DNA of 64,000 nucleotides. Source: Sulfitobacter albidus. Lineage in GTDB: Bacteria > Pseudomonadota > Alphaproteobacteria > Rhodobacterales > Rhodobacteraceae. Where the stretch lies: the NCBI RefSeq assembly GCF_018200035.1, contig NZ_CP073581.1, positions 1,918,501 through 1,982,500 of the forward strand, written 5' to 3'. The position numbers and the translations under genes are program-made. The notes below the pieces were generated by a model. That model was given only the letters and a program-made list of their open reading frames with translations, was not told the DNA's origin and made no database searches. This document shows, in pieces, positions 29,523-38,435 of the stretch (the stretch's first letter is position 1; each line of letters starts with the position of its first letter).

Positions 29523-30983
29523 CTACAGAACTGTGCGCCGCCCGGTGCGCGGCGCGGCCTGTTGCATCACGGGCGCCTGTCGCAGGGCGTGGCGCGGTGG
29601 GCGCACGGGTCGCGGCGCGCGCCGCTCGACATAGCCCAGGATCGCGCCCGCCGTCAGCCAGGTGATCGGCGTCAGCGTGGCGTTGAGCAGCATGTCCATC
29701 AACGTGATTCCCAGGATCAGGCTCGCCCCACCGATATAGGGCGACAGATCGGCGCTGCGCTGGCGCCACGCGTGGCGCGCCATCAGCATCAGCGGCAGGG
29801 CAAGAAGGCCAAACTCCGCGATGTAGCCGAGCCACCCAAAGGTACCGAACACGATGATCCAGCGCCCGTCGGGGATGGTCAGGATCTCTCCCGTCTCGGG
29901 GTCCCGCACCAAACTGCGGCCCCAACCGGACCAGCCAAAGGCGGGTTTTTCCGCAGCCCGGTCAAGCAGTTGCTCTTCGTTGTTAAAGCGATACTCGAGC
30001 GATTGCGCGCGGTACGGGTTCACTTCGGCAATCTCGGCCACGATCGCATCCGTCGGGATCACCTTGAAATTGCGCAGCATCGGATAGGTCACCGCCACCA
30101 CCGCCATCACCGCCGCGATCCCCACCATCCAGCGGCGCGGCAAAAACAGCACGATCGGCAACAACAACAACCCGTAGGCGATGGAGGCGGCACTTTTGCA
30201 CAGGATCAGGAACACCAGCAGATACAGCGTCCACAGCACCATTTTCCACCGGTCGATGCGCGGCGTCACCCGCGTCAGCGTCGCCGCCGCCACCAGCCCG
30301 ATGCACACGAACAGCGCCAGCCACAGCCCGTGCGGCAGGAACACGATGGGCCGGTAGCCGCCCGCGCGGATCGTCTGTTCGAAACTGTGCTGGAAAAATC
30401 CATAGACCCAAACGTTCATCTGCGGGCTGAACCGGATCTCGATCAGCGAGGGGATGGAATAGGCCAGCGCACCCACCATGAAGGCCAGCAGCAATTCGCG
30501 CAGCCCCTCTTCGCTACGCAGGAACTGCCGGGCCAGCAGGAACGGCACGATCGTCAGCACCTGCGCAATCAGCACCGATCCGATGTCGCGCACCGATTGG
30601 CCGGGCAGCGCATCGACCAGAAACAGGATCGGATCGGCGTTGCGCAGCACTTCGAACAGGATGGGCTCGCGGTTGGTCAGCACCGTGGGTATCGCGCACA
30701 GCACCAGCATCACCACCAACACCCGCGCCACCCGGCTTTCGGGCCACAGCTGCACCTTGTGCGCGGTGGCAAAGACCAGAATGGCCAGCACGCTGAGGTT
30801 CGGGATCGACACCTTGTCCATCGCGGGCACCAGCGGCAGGTTGAACTCCGCCAGCGGCGGCAACAAAAGATAACCGCCCAGGATCGACCAGATCAGCGCC
30901 CGCTCGACCCGTTGCGTGCGAAATAGCACAAGGCACACGAACGGCCAGATCAGCAGCATCAATGAGGCGACGGCATTGGGCAT
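29523..30983 (-). CDS. O-antigen polymerase/ligase-like membrane protein (Wzy-like)
   Basis: 486 residues with about ten to twelve hydrophobic segments spread along the chain and a larger extracytoplasmic loop in the second half (about 300-390, with PAFGWSGWGRSLVRD), the typical layout of Wzy polymerases and WaaL-type ligases. It would polymerise the repeat unit moved by the Wzx-like protein, with length set by the Wzz-like protein. The C-terminal tail is basic and Pro/Arg-rich. It stands apart from the PKS operon by 261 bp and is divergent from the WecG/TagA-type gene. Confidence 0.85.
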   Translation of the reverse strand: MPNAVASLMLLIWPFVCLVLFRTQRVERALIWSILGGYLLLPPLAEFNLPLVPAMDKVSIPNLSVLAILVFATAHKVQLWPESRVARVLVVMLVLCAIPTVLTNREPILFEVLRNADPILFLVDALPGQSVRDIGSVLIAQVLTIVPFLLARQFLRSEEGLRELLLAFMVGALAYSIPSLIEIRFSPQMNVWVYGFFQHSFEQTIRAGGYRPIVFLPHGLWLALFVCIGLVAAATLTRVTPRIDRWKMVLWTLYLLVFLILCKSAASIAYGLLLLPIVLFLPRRWMVGIAAVMAVVAVTYPMLRNFKVIPTDAIVAEIAEVNPYRAQSLEYRFNNEEQLLDRAAEKPAFGWSGWGRSLVRDPETGEILTIPDGRWIIVFGTFGWLGYIAEFGLLALPLMLMARHAWRQRSADLSPYIGGASLILGITLMDMLLNATLTPITWLTAGAILGYVERRAPRPVRPPRHALRQAPVMQQAAPRTGRRTVL

Positions 30984-31174
30984 CGTCGGGGGGCTCTCCG
31001 GTGAATGAGCGCGACAAATACACCCTTGGCCGGGTCAAGTCATCACGCTAGTTTGCCGCAACGCGCGGGGTCCAGCACCGCCACCCAACGGTATGTATCT
31101 GAAATGAAACCTGAAAATACCCCGACACCGCGCGCAACTGCCCGCGCGCTGTGGCCGCGCTGCACGGGCCGGCC

Positions 31175-31921
31175 ATGAAATTTGGCAAAGGTCGTTCCGC
31201 CGTTACGGTCAATGTCCCCACACGCGAGGCATTGTTTCGCACGATCCGCGCGCGTTTTGCCGATGGGACCGGATTCGCGCTGGCGACGCTGAACCTCGAT
31301 CACCTCACCAAGCTGCCGGTCGATGACGCCTTTGCCAGCGCCTACCGCGCGCAGGATCTGGTGGTGGCGGACGGGCGACCGATCATCTGGTTGTCGCGTC
31401 TCGCGCGCCAGCCGGTCGCGCTCATGCCCGGCTCCGATCTGGTGCTGCCGCTCAGCGCCGAGGCCGCGCGCGCGGGCGTGCCCATCGCCCTGATGGGCAG
31501 CTCTGACAGCGCGCTTGCCGGGGCAAAGGCCGCGCTTGAGCGCGACGTGCCGGGGCTGAACGTCGCCTATACCCACGCGCCGCCCTATGGGTTCGACCCC
31601 ACCGGCGCGGATGCGGTGCAGATCTGCGAGGAGCTAAACAAGAGCGGCGCGCGGCTGTGCTTCATCGCCCTTGGCGCGCCCAAGCAAGAGATTTTTGCCG
31701 CCTTCGCGCGCGGCCGCTGCCCCGCCGTGGGCTTTGCCTCCATCGGGGCGGGTCTGGATTTCCTGTCGGGCCATCAGGTGCGCGCCCCGCGGATCATGCG
31801 CGCGCTGGCGCTCGAATGGCTGTGGCGCGCGGGGCAAAGCCCGCGGCGCATGGTGCCGCGCTATGCCAAGTGTTTTGCGATCCTGCCGGGTCTTGCGGTG
31901 CAGGCGTGGCGCCAGCGCTGA
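31175..31921 (+). CDS. WecG/TagA/CpsF family glycosyltransferase (GT26)
   Basis: About 248 residues from ATG 31175 (a GTG at 31151 would add eight). Family features: TLNLDHLTKLPVDDAFASAY, VADGRPIIWLSR, PIALMGSSDSAL, and the conserved LCFIALGAPKQEIF and SIGAGLDFLSGH. Members transfer ManNAcA or similar sugars to lipid-linked intermediates in surface-polymer synthesis. It lies inside the EPS locus, divergent from the Wzy-like gene, and its stop abuts the convergent glycosyltransferase stop with no spacer. Confidence 0.93.
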   Translation: MKFGKGRSAVTVNVPTREALFRTIRARFADGTGFALATLNLDHLTKLPVDDAFASAYRAQDLVVADGRPIIWLSRLARQPVALMPGSDLVLPLSAEAARAGVPIALMGSSDSALAGAKAALERDVPGLNVAYTHAPPYGFDPTGADAVQICEELNKSGARLCFIALGAPKQEIFAAFARGRCPAVGFASIGAGLDFLSGHQVRAPRIMRALALEWLWRAGQSPRRMVPRYAKCFAILPGLAVQAWRQR

Positions 31922-32872
31922 TTACTTGTATTCGATCAGCCTGCGCCGCCCGCCGCGCAGACGGCTCAGGTAATACCCCACCGCGCCGCGCGCCTCGGCA
32001 AATTTGCCGATGACCGAAAACAGCGCCCAGCGCAGCCCGCCCCGCCGCGCCAGCCGCGCGATTTGCAGCGGGTAGACCACCAGCCCCAGCAGCGACCAGG
32101 GCGAGATCAGCGCCGCCAGTAAAATGGCCACCGGCACCCCCACGCCCCAGATCAGCGCGCGCCGCGTCTCGGCCACCCAGTGCCGCTCCGGCCCCGCGCC
32201 ATGCAGCGCCGCCCCTTCCGCAAATGCATGGCCCGCCCGCACGCTGCGGCGCCACCACTGGCCAAAGCGCGTGATCTGCGCGTCATGCGCCGTCATCTCC
32301 GCGTCAATCCGCCAGATCCGCCAGCCTTTCGCGCGCAGGCGCACGCACATCTCGGGCTCCTCCCCCGCGATCAGATCGTCGCGGTAGCCGCCCACGGCGC
32401 GCAACGCGTCCACCCGCATCAGCGCATCGCCCCCGCAGGCGCGCGCCTCGCCCACGGGCGTATCCCACTCCGCGTCGATCAGCGCATTATACGGCGAGGC
32501 CTCCGGCTGCATTTCCCGCCGCCGCCCGCAGACAACGGCCACATCCGGATGCGCGTCCAGAAAGGTCCGCGCCGCCGCCAGCCATCCCGGCTGCATCACG
32601 CAATCGCCATCAAGAAATTGCACCAACTCCGCCCCTTCGGGCAGGGCCGCCAGCCCCGCATTGCGCGCCCGCGCCGCCGTGAAGGGCTGCGTCATGTCCA
32701 GCGCGATCACCCGCGCGCCGCGTGCCTGCGCCGCCGCCACCGATCCGTCGGTCGATCCGCTGTCGACGTAGATCACCGGCGCAACCCCGCGCAGCGCGTC
32801 GAGGCAGGCAATTAGCCGCGCGCCCTCGTTGCGCCCGATGACAATCGCCGCGACGCTCACCGCCGCACCCAC
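31922..32872 (-). CDS. Glycosyltransferase family 2
   Basis: 316 residues. N-terminal donor-binding IVIGRNEGARLIACLDAL and VIYVDSGSTDGS, DxD-type FLDGDCVMQPGW, then GEEPEMCVRLRAKGWRIW, typical of family 2. A hydrophobic C-terminal region (about 235-270) suggests membrane association. It overlaps the upstream glycosyltransferase gene by 16 bp, so the two are likely cotranslated. The sugar and acceptor are unknown; an EPS role follows from context. Confidence 0.9.
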   Translation of the reverse strand: MGAAVSVAAIVIGRNEGARLIACLDALRGVAPVIYVDSGSTDGSVAAAQARGARVIALDMTQPFTAARARNAGLAALPEGAELVQFLDGDCVMQPGWLAAARTFLDAHPDVAVVCGRRREMQPEASPYNALIDAEWDTPVGEARACGGDALMRVDALRAVGGYRDDLIAGEEPEMCVRLRAKGWRIWRIDAEMTAHDAQITRFGQWWRRSVRAGHAFAEGAALHGAGPERHWVAETRRALIWGVGVPVAILLAALISPWSLLGLVVYPLQIARLARRGGLRWALFSVIGKFAEARGAVGYYLSRLRGGRRRLIEYK

Positions 32873-33885
32873 GCGCTGTAGGCGTCCGAGCGCACGAGGA
32901 ACCCCGCGTCATAAAGCGGTTCGATCCCCGCCCATTCCCGCGCCGCATCCGAATACAGCGTCACGCGAGGATCGCGCCCCATCACCCGCAGCCGCGCGGC
33001 ATCCTCGCCATGCGCCAGCGCCCCGGTGCCCGCCTGTGCCGCGTCCCGCGCCGCCGCGTCGCCCGCGAATTTATAGTGTCGGATCACCGCGCTGAAATCG
33101 CTCACCCGCACCCCGCTTGAGACATGCGGATGCGGCGCGATGCGCACGTCCGGCCCGTTGAATACCAGCGGGTGTTTGGTCAAACAGCACTCTTCGCCGA
33201 ACACCCGGCCCCGCACGCCGCCAAAGCAAAACTGCAAGGCATCCGTGGGCACCGTGTTGTCGGCCATGAGGGCGGAGAATTCGATCTGCGCGCTGTGATA
33301 GGCAAACCGGTCCACCGTCGACACATCGTAGTATCGAAACGCCCGCAACGCCGCGTCAAACGACAGATCCGCCACCTCGGCCAAGGGCACGTCGGGAAAC
33401 ATCTCGAGCATTTGGGCCATCAGCGCCGTATCGCCGCGCCCCTCAAGATAGGCAATCAGCCCCGGCAGGCCGATCTCGGCCCGCCCCTCAAAATCAAACT
33501 GCTCGTCCATATCGACGTAAAGACACCAGCGCCCCGCGCCATAGCGTTGGGCCGGATAGGCGCGCATCAGATCCTCGTACTGCGCCAGCGGCAGCGCCAC
33601 CCGGTCGATCACCGTGCCGGGTTGGGCCTCGATGCGCGCCACCGTGTCATCGGTCGACCCATTGTCGAGAAAGGCAAAATGCGTGATCCCCAAGCGCCGG
33701 TAATAGTCAAAGAACGCATCAAGGTGATAGCCCCCGTTGCGCACCAGCACGATGGCCAGCACCGCCCCCTCGGGCACGTCGAAACCCGCGCCGTGCAGCG
33801 GCTCGACAGCGGCGCGGAAACGGCGGCCGCGCAGCGCTTCGGCGGCCTTGCGGCGCAGACGGGAAAAAATGGAGGTTCGGCTCAT
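32857..33885 (-). CDS. Glycosyltransferase family 2-like (GT92/PF13704 type)
   Basis: 342 residues. The pattern VLVRNGGYHLDAFFDYYRRL followed by FLDNGSTDDTV and YVDMDEQFDF (acidic metal site) matches the family often annotated as Glyco_tranf_2_4. The N-terminus is basic and no membrane segment is evident. First of a two-gene minus-strand set with the downstream GT2 (16-bp overlap). It likely finishes or decorates the polysaccharide; specificity cannot be predicted. Confidence 0.85.
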   Translation of the reverse strand: MSRTSIFSRLRRKAAEALRGRRFRAAVEPLHGAGFDVPEGAVLAIVLVRNGGYHLDAFFDYYRRLGITHFAFLDNGSTDDTVARIEAQPGTVIDRVALPLAQYEDLMRAYPAQRYGAGRWCLYVDMDEQFDFEGRAEIGLPGLIAYLEGRGDTALMAQMLEMFPDVPLAEVADLSFDAALRAFRYYDVSTVDRFAYHSAQIEFSALMADNTVPTDALQFCFGGVRGRVFGEECCLTKHPLVFNGPDVRIAPHPHVSSGVRVSDFSAVIRHYKFAGDAAARDAAQAGTGALAHGEDAARLRVMGRDPRVTLYSDAAREWAGIEPLYDAGFLVRSDAYSAWVRR

Positions 33886-33921
33886 ACCGCCCGCTTTAGC
33901 CAGTCCTGCGCGCCCGGTCCA

Positions 33922-35250
33922 CTATTCGGCGCGCGCCCGGTGCTCTTTGACGCGCAGGTAGGCATTTGCGCCCCACTGCGCCAGCGGCTGCGGTGGCAGG
34001 CGCGCGGGCGGGGCTTCGGCGTCAAAATGCGCGGTAATCTCGCTTGCCTCGCCCAGCGCGCTTTGCGCCGCCGCGATCCCCGTGAGCGTGCCCCGCGCGG
34101 TGCCAAGCCCGTTCTGCACGCAGGCCGAAAACACCCCCGGTGCCACCTCGCCGGTCATGGCCACACCGTTTCGGCTCAGGCACAGATGCCCGGCCCATGT
34201 CTGCGCCATCGCCATGCCCGCAAGCGCCGGAAAGCGCGCATCGAATTTTGCGCGGTGCACGGCGGCGGCGCGGCGCAGATCGCGGCGGCTGACGGTCATG
34301 CCGGGGCGCAGCGTGGCACAGGTGCGCGTCACGATCCGGTCGCCGCCCTGCGGTGCATCGATGCGCCGTACCGTGGTGCCCATTGGGTCGGACGGCGTGA
34401 TCCCCCAGCGCGCCGCCCCCGCCAGCGCACCCATGGGCAGCACCGGCGTGATCGAGGCATAGAGAAACAGCTGCATCAGCCGCCCCCGTGCGATCCCGAA
34501 ACTCTCCAGATGCCCGTTGGTGGCAAGGATCACGCGCGGCGCGGTCACGTGGCCCTGCGCCGTGGCAACCCGCCAATCGCCCCCGGCCTGCGCGATCTCA
34601 GCCACCGGGCTGCGCGCAAAAATCCGCACCCCGCCGCGGGCCAGCCCCGCCGCCAGCCCCCGGATATAGCCCGCAGGCTGCACCATCAGCGTGCCGGGCG
34701 TATAGAGCCCGGCGCGGTAGTGCCTGCTGCCCGTCAGTTCCGCCATATCCGCCGCATCCAGCGTCTGCGACGCCTCGCCCAGGGCGGCCAGATGCGCGGC
34801 GTAGCTTACGTTATGCGCCACCGCCCGCGCGGATACCGCGCCGTTCACCTTGCCCGCCGGATCGGCAAAGGCCGGATCGATCCCGTAGTCAGCCACCGCC
34901 GCGCGGGCAAATCCGATGGCCCGGCGATTGAGCGCGATCATCGCGCGGTCCCCCGCCCCGCCCGCGTAATTCTCGGACGCCAGATCATGCGGCAGATCGA
35001 TCATGAAGCCAGAATTGCGCCCCGCCGTCCCTTCGGCAATGTCGAGCGCGTCCAGCACCACCACATCCAGACCCGGATCCATCAGCCGCAGCTGCCGCGC
35101 CGCCGACAATCCGGCAAAGCCCGCGCCGATCACCACCACATCCGCCGTGCCAGCGCCCTCAAGCGCGGGGTAGCGCGCGCCCGGCCCCAAAATCTCGGCC
35201 CAGGCGGCGGGGCTGTTGAACGCGGGCGTGCGGCGCGCGGTGAATGTCAC
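33922..35250 (-). CDS. FAD-dependent amine oxidase (DAO family, PuuB-like)
   Basis: 442 residues. FAD-binding Rossmann motif DVVVIGAGFAGLSAARQL, then a GRNSGFMIDLPH segment typical of gamma-glutamylputrescine-oxidase-like enzymes, and a C-terminal GVFSACVQNGLGTARGTL. It starts at GTG 35250, overlapping the aldehyde dehydrogenase stop (GTGA). Last gene of a four-gene operon. I infer oxidative deamination of an amine or imino acid to an aldehyde that the neighbouring dehydrogenase oxidises; the substrate is unknown. Confidence 0.88.
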   Translation of the reverse strand: MTFTARRTPAFNSPAAWAEILGPGARYPALEGAGTADVVVIGAGFAGLSAARQLRLMDPGLDVVVLDALDIAEGTAGRNSGFMIDLPHDLASENYAGGAGDRAMIALNRRAIGFARAAVADYGIDPAFADPAGKVNGAVSARAVAHNVSYAAHLAALGEASQTLDAADMAELTGSRHYRAGLYTPGTLMVQPAGYIRGLAAGLARGGVRIFARSPVAEIAQAGGDWRVATAQGHVTAPRVILATNGHLESFGIARGRLMQLFLYASITPVLPMGALAGAARWGITPSDPMGTTVRRIDAPQGGDRIVTRTCATLRPGMTVSRRDLRRAAAVHRAKFDARFPALAGMAMAQTWAGHLCLSRNGVAMTGEVAPGVFSACVQNGLGTARGTLTGIAAAQSALGEASEITAHFDAEAPPARLPPQPLAQWGANAYLRVKEHRARAE

Positions 35251-36749
35251 CCCACCGCCTCATCCGCATCATCGGCCAGATCGATCCAGATGGTCTTCAG
35301 CTGGGTGTATTGGTCATGCGCCTGCACCCCGTTGTCGCGCCCGCCAAAGCCCGATTGTTTGACCCCGCCAAAGGGGGTGGAGATATCGCCCTCGCCGTAG
35401 CTGTTGACCGTCACCGTGCCCGCGCGCAGCACCCGCGCGCCGCGGATCGCCCGTTTCGCGTTGGCAGTAAACAGGCTCGCACACAGGCCATAGTCGCTGT
35501 CATTGGCGACCGTAATCGCCTCATCGAACGATCCCACGCGGATGACGCTCAGCACGGGGCCGAACACTTCGTCGCGCGCCAGGCGGTGCGCGGTATCCGC
35601 CAGCTCGATCACCGTCGGCTCCACAAAAATGTCACCGTGGGTACCGCCGCCCACCCGTGCGGCCGGCGCATCGGCAAGATAGCCCGCAACCTTCTCGAAA
35701 TGCGCCCGGCTTACCATCGCGCCCAGCCGCGTTTGCGGGTCCAATGGATCACCCAGCGGCCAGTCGCGCATATGCGCCTCGATCTTGTCCAACAGGGCGT
35801 CCGCCACGTCCCGGTGCACGATCAGCCGCGAGATGGCCGAGCAATTCTCGCCCATGTTCCACAGCGCCCCGTTGACCACATGCGCCGCCACCCGGTCGAG
35901 GTTTTCCGCATCCTCCAGGACCACGCAGGCGTTCTTGCCGCCCATCTCCAGCACGACCTCCTTGGCGTTGCTTTCCGCCGCATAGCCCAGGAACCGTTTG
36001 CCGGTGACGGTCGAGCCGGTAAAGCTGACCATGTCGACATCCATGTGACGGCCCAGCGGCTCGCCGACCTCGGGCCCGGTGCCGGGCAGCACGGCCAGCA
36101 CACCGCGCGGCACGCCCGCCTCATGGGCGAGTTCCGCCACGCGCAGTGCTGTCAGCGATGTCTCCTCGGCGGGCTTCACGATCACCGAACAGCCCGCCGC
36201 CAGTGCGGGCGCGATCTTCCAGCCCAGCATCAACAGCGGGAAGTTCCAGGGCAGCACCAGCCCCACCACGCCAATCGGCTCCCGCACGACCATGGCGATG
36301 TGATCGTCCGACGCCGGCGCGACGGAATCGTACATTTTATCAATCGCTTCCGCGTGCCACTTCAGGCAATGGATGAACTCGGGGATATCCACCGTTTCGC
36401 AGTCATAGATAGTCTTGCCCGCATCGAGGCTCTCCATCACCGCAAGCTCACGCGCGTGGCGGGTGATCAGCTTGGCCAGCCGGATCAGCACGTCCTTGCG
36501 GTGGCTCGGATGCGCGCGCGACCACGTGCCCGCCTCGAACGCATCGCGCGCCTTGGCCACGGCAAAATCCACGTCCGCCGCCCCGCAGGACGCGACCTGC
36601 GCCAGCACCGCACCCGTGGCCGGGTTCACCGTGTCAAAGGTCGCCCCCGACGCCGCCGGGCGATAGCCGCCATCCACAAACGCCTGCGTGGCAAACCGCA
36701 TCCCGGCGGCAAGCGCGCCGTATTCCTCGCGTGTCAGCAAATCCATCAT
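35247..36749 (-). CDS. Aldehyde dehydrogenase family protein (NAD(P)-dependent)
   Basis: 500 residues. It has the family's proton-relay and cofactor motifs: LPWNFPLLMLGWKIAPALAA, SFTGSTVTGKRFL, the catalytic Glu in VLEMGGKNACVV, and the catalytic Cys in NMGENCSAISRLIVH. C-terminal PFGGVKQSGFGGRDNG is typical of betaine-aldehyde/PuuC-like enzymes. Overlaps its upstream (36746-36749) and downstream neighbours by 4 bp. Probably oxidises the aldehyde made by the FAD enzyme to the acid. Confidence 0.93.
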   Translation of the reverse strand: MMDLLTREEYGALAAGMRFATQAFVDGGYRPAASGATFDTVNPATGAVLAQVASCGAADVDFAVAKARDAFEAGTWSRAHPSHRKDVLIRLAKLITRHARELAVMESLDAGKTIYDCETVDIPEFIHCLKWHAEAIDKMYDSVAPASDDHIAMVVREPIGVVGLVLPWNFPLLMLGWKIAPALAAGCSVIVKPAEETSLTALRVAELAHEAGVPRGVLAVLPGTGPEVGEPLGRHMDVDMVSFTGSTVTGKRFLGYAAESNAKEVVLEMGGKNACVVLEDAENLDRVAAHVVNGALWNMGENCSAISRLIVHRDVADALLDKIEAHMRDWPLGDPLDPQTRLGAMVSRAHFEKVAGYLADAPAARVGGGTHGDIFVEPTVIELADTAHRLARDEVFGPVLSVIRVGSFDEAITVANDSDYGLCASLFTANAKRAIRGARVLRAGTVTVNSYGEGDISTPFGGVKQSGFGGRDNGVQAHDQYTQLKTIWIDLADDADEAVG

Positions 36750-37666
36750 GCATCCTCCCCGGTGATCGCCGCGACGGTGGTTTTCAGCACCCGCACGACC
36801 TGTTCCAATTCGCGTTTGTCGTCCTTATTCAGCGGTTTGAGCGGCGGCATCATCCCGCCCGTGTCTATCCCCGCCATCGTGACCCCGTGCTTGACGCAGG
36901 CGACGAATTTGCCGCCCTGCTCCAGCACCCGCATCAGCGGCATCATCGCCGACATGATCCGCCGGCCCTTTGCAAAATCGCCCTGCACCGCGCAGGCCTC
37001 GTAGAGCGCCACATGTTCGCGCGGCAGGAAATTGCTGCCCGCGCAGACCCACGACCGCGCGCCCCAGGCAAAGAACTCCAACGCCTGATCGTCCATCCCG
37101 CACGACATCTGGATATGTGGATAATCCCGCGCCAGCAGGTGCACGCGGTTGATATCGCCCGAAGATTCCTTGATCGCGCAGATATTGCGCGACTGCCCCA
37201 CCCGGTCGAGGAATTCCGCGCCCATGTTCACGCCCATGCGTCCGGGATAGTTATACAGCATCACCGGCAGGTTCGCCGCCCGGTCAATCGCCAGCGCATT
37301 CAGCGCGTTCTCCCGCTCCGTCGGGACGGCATAGGGCGGCGTGCCCAGCAGGATCGCATCCGCGCCCATTTCCCGCGCGCCGCGCGCCATTGCCACGCTG
37401 TCGGGCGTGCGCATGGTGCCGGTGCCCACGATCAGCGGCAACCGCCCCTTGAGCCGCGCGTGCGTGAATTCCGCCAGCGCCACGCGCTCCTCCACGGTCT
37501 GCGCGTAGTTCTCACCGGTCGAGCCGCCCGAGATCAGGCCATGCACCCCCGCCGCCACCAGATGCTCGATCTGATCGGCCAGCGCGTCGTGATTGAAACT
37601 GCCGTCGGGATGCAGCGGGGTGACAAGCGGGGTATAGATCCCCTCGAACTGGAAAATCGGGGTCAT
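36746..37666 (-). CDS. DapA/NAL-family lyase or dehydratase
   Basis: 306 residues, a TIM-barrel Schiff-base enzyme. ISGGSTGENYAQT (substrate carboxylate binding), VMLYNYPGRMGVN (catalytic Tyr) and ICAIKESSGDINR (Schiff-base Lys) are all intact. The family includes dihydrodipicolinate synthase, sugar-acid aldolases and the hydroxyproline-pathway deaminase. Its place beside a FAD oxidase, an aldehyde dehydrogenase and a GntR regulator points to a catabolic keto-acid lyase or dehydratase rather than lysine synthesis. It starts with a 4-bp overlap on the regulator. Confidence 0.9.
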   Translation of the reverse strand: MTPIFQFEGIYTPLVTPLHPDGSFNHDALADQIEHLVAAGVHGLISGGSTGENYAQTVEERVALAEFTHARLKGRLPLIVGTGTMRTPDSVAMARGAREMGADAILLGTPPYAVPTERENALNALAIDRAANLPVMLYNYPGRMGVNMGAEFLDRVGQSRNICAIKESSGDINRVHLLARDYPHIQMSCGMDDQALEFFAWGARSWVCAGSNFLPREHVALYEACAVQGDFAKGRRIMSAMMPLMRVLEQGGKFVACVKHGVTMAGIDTGGMMPPLKPLNKDDKRELEQVVRVLKTTVAAITGEDA

Positions 37667-38364
37667 GGTGTCCTCTGGTCAGGGGCAGGAGTGCCAAGCG
37701 TGCCGGTAAGCGGCGCGGGCATCACGAATTGCGCGATTTGGTCCGACGACAGCCGCCAATGCGCCTGCGCCAGTGCGGCGGCAGCCTCACCGTCGCGGGC
37801 GTGGATGGCGTCGATAATGGTGTCGTGCTGATCGGCGGCAGTGGCCGTCTCCACGCGGTCTGCGCCGTAAAAGGTCATCGAGATTCGGGTGTGGTCGATC
37901 AGCAGGCGCCGAAAGCTCGGCAGCAGATAGACATTGCCCGCCATCTGCCCGGTGATGTCGTGAAAGGCGGTATTCGCGAGCGCCCGCGCGGCGGTGTCAG
38001 TGGCGCCCAGCGCGGTCCTGAAATCCGCCTGCGCGGCACGCAGCGCCTGAAGCTGATCGCCCGTGCGATGCGCCGCCGCCAAGCGCAGCACGGCGCCGTA
38101 AATCATTGGGGCGGCGAGGAAAAAGTCGCGCAGCGTGGTGTGCCCCATCTCGGCCACCCGCGCGCCGCGGTTCTCGCGCAGATCCACGTACCCCTCGCCC
38201 GCAAGCTCGCGCAGCGCCTCGCGCAACGGTGTGCGCGACAGCCCGTAGCGCTCTGACAACGCCACCTCATCCAGATCCGCCCCCGGCAGCAGGGCTTGCG
38301 TCAGGATGGCCTCGCGGAGGGCCGCGATCAGGGCGGCTTTGCGGTGGCGGGGCGTGGTTGGCAC
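37663..38364 (-). CDS. GntR family regulator (FadR/FCD type)
   Basis: About 233 residues if it starts at GTG 38364, which has GGAG upstream; a GTG at 38409 would extend it by 15 residues but lacks a ribosome site. Winged helix: LREAILTQALLPGADLDEVA, LSERYGLSRTPLREALREL. The helical C-terminal FCD domain (about 90-220) keeps spaced His residues (including FHDITGQ) that usually bind a metal and an acid ligand. It heads the catabolic operon it probably controls. Confidence 0.9.
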   Translation of the reverse strand: MPTTPRHRKAALIAALREAILTQALLPGADLDEVALSERYGLSRTPLREALRELAGEGYVDLRENRGARVAEMGHTTLRDFFLAAPMIYGAVLRLAAAHRTGDQLQALRAAQADFRTALGATDTAARALANTAFHDITGQMAGNVYLLPSFRRLLIDHTRISMTFYGADRVETATAADQHDTIIDAIHARDGEAAAALAQAHWRLSSDQIAQFVMPAPLTGTLGTPAPDQRTP

Positions 38365-38409
38365 GGCTGCGGGCTCCGGAAACGGGGGACGTCCCGGCAG
38401 CTGAACCAC

Positions 38410-38435
38410 AAATTATACAATATGTCTACAATTTA
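38410..38435. promoter_or_regulatory. Possible GntR operator/promoter
   Basis: An AT-rich stretch stands out in GC-rich DNA. Imperfect arms AAATTATACA and TCTACAATTT surround ATATG. Size and base content fit GntR-type operators and a -10 region. It overlaps the 3' end of the neighbouring GGDEF gene, whose stop lies at 38426-38428. Weak symmetry keeps confidence low. Confidence 0.35.

Noticed and set aside
13343..35400. Very long open frames on the plus strand opposite the PKS, NRPS, SGNH and oxidase genes (for example 13343-15718, 17684-20893, 26895-29345, 33124-35400)
   Set aside because: They are antisense to genes with full catalytic motifs, are rich in Arg, His, Gln and Pro, have no domains, and are expected by chance in GC-rich DNA.
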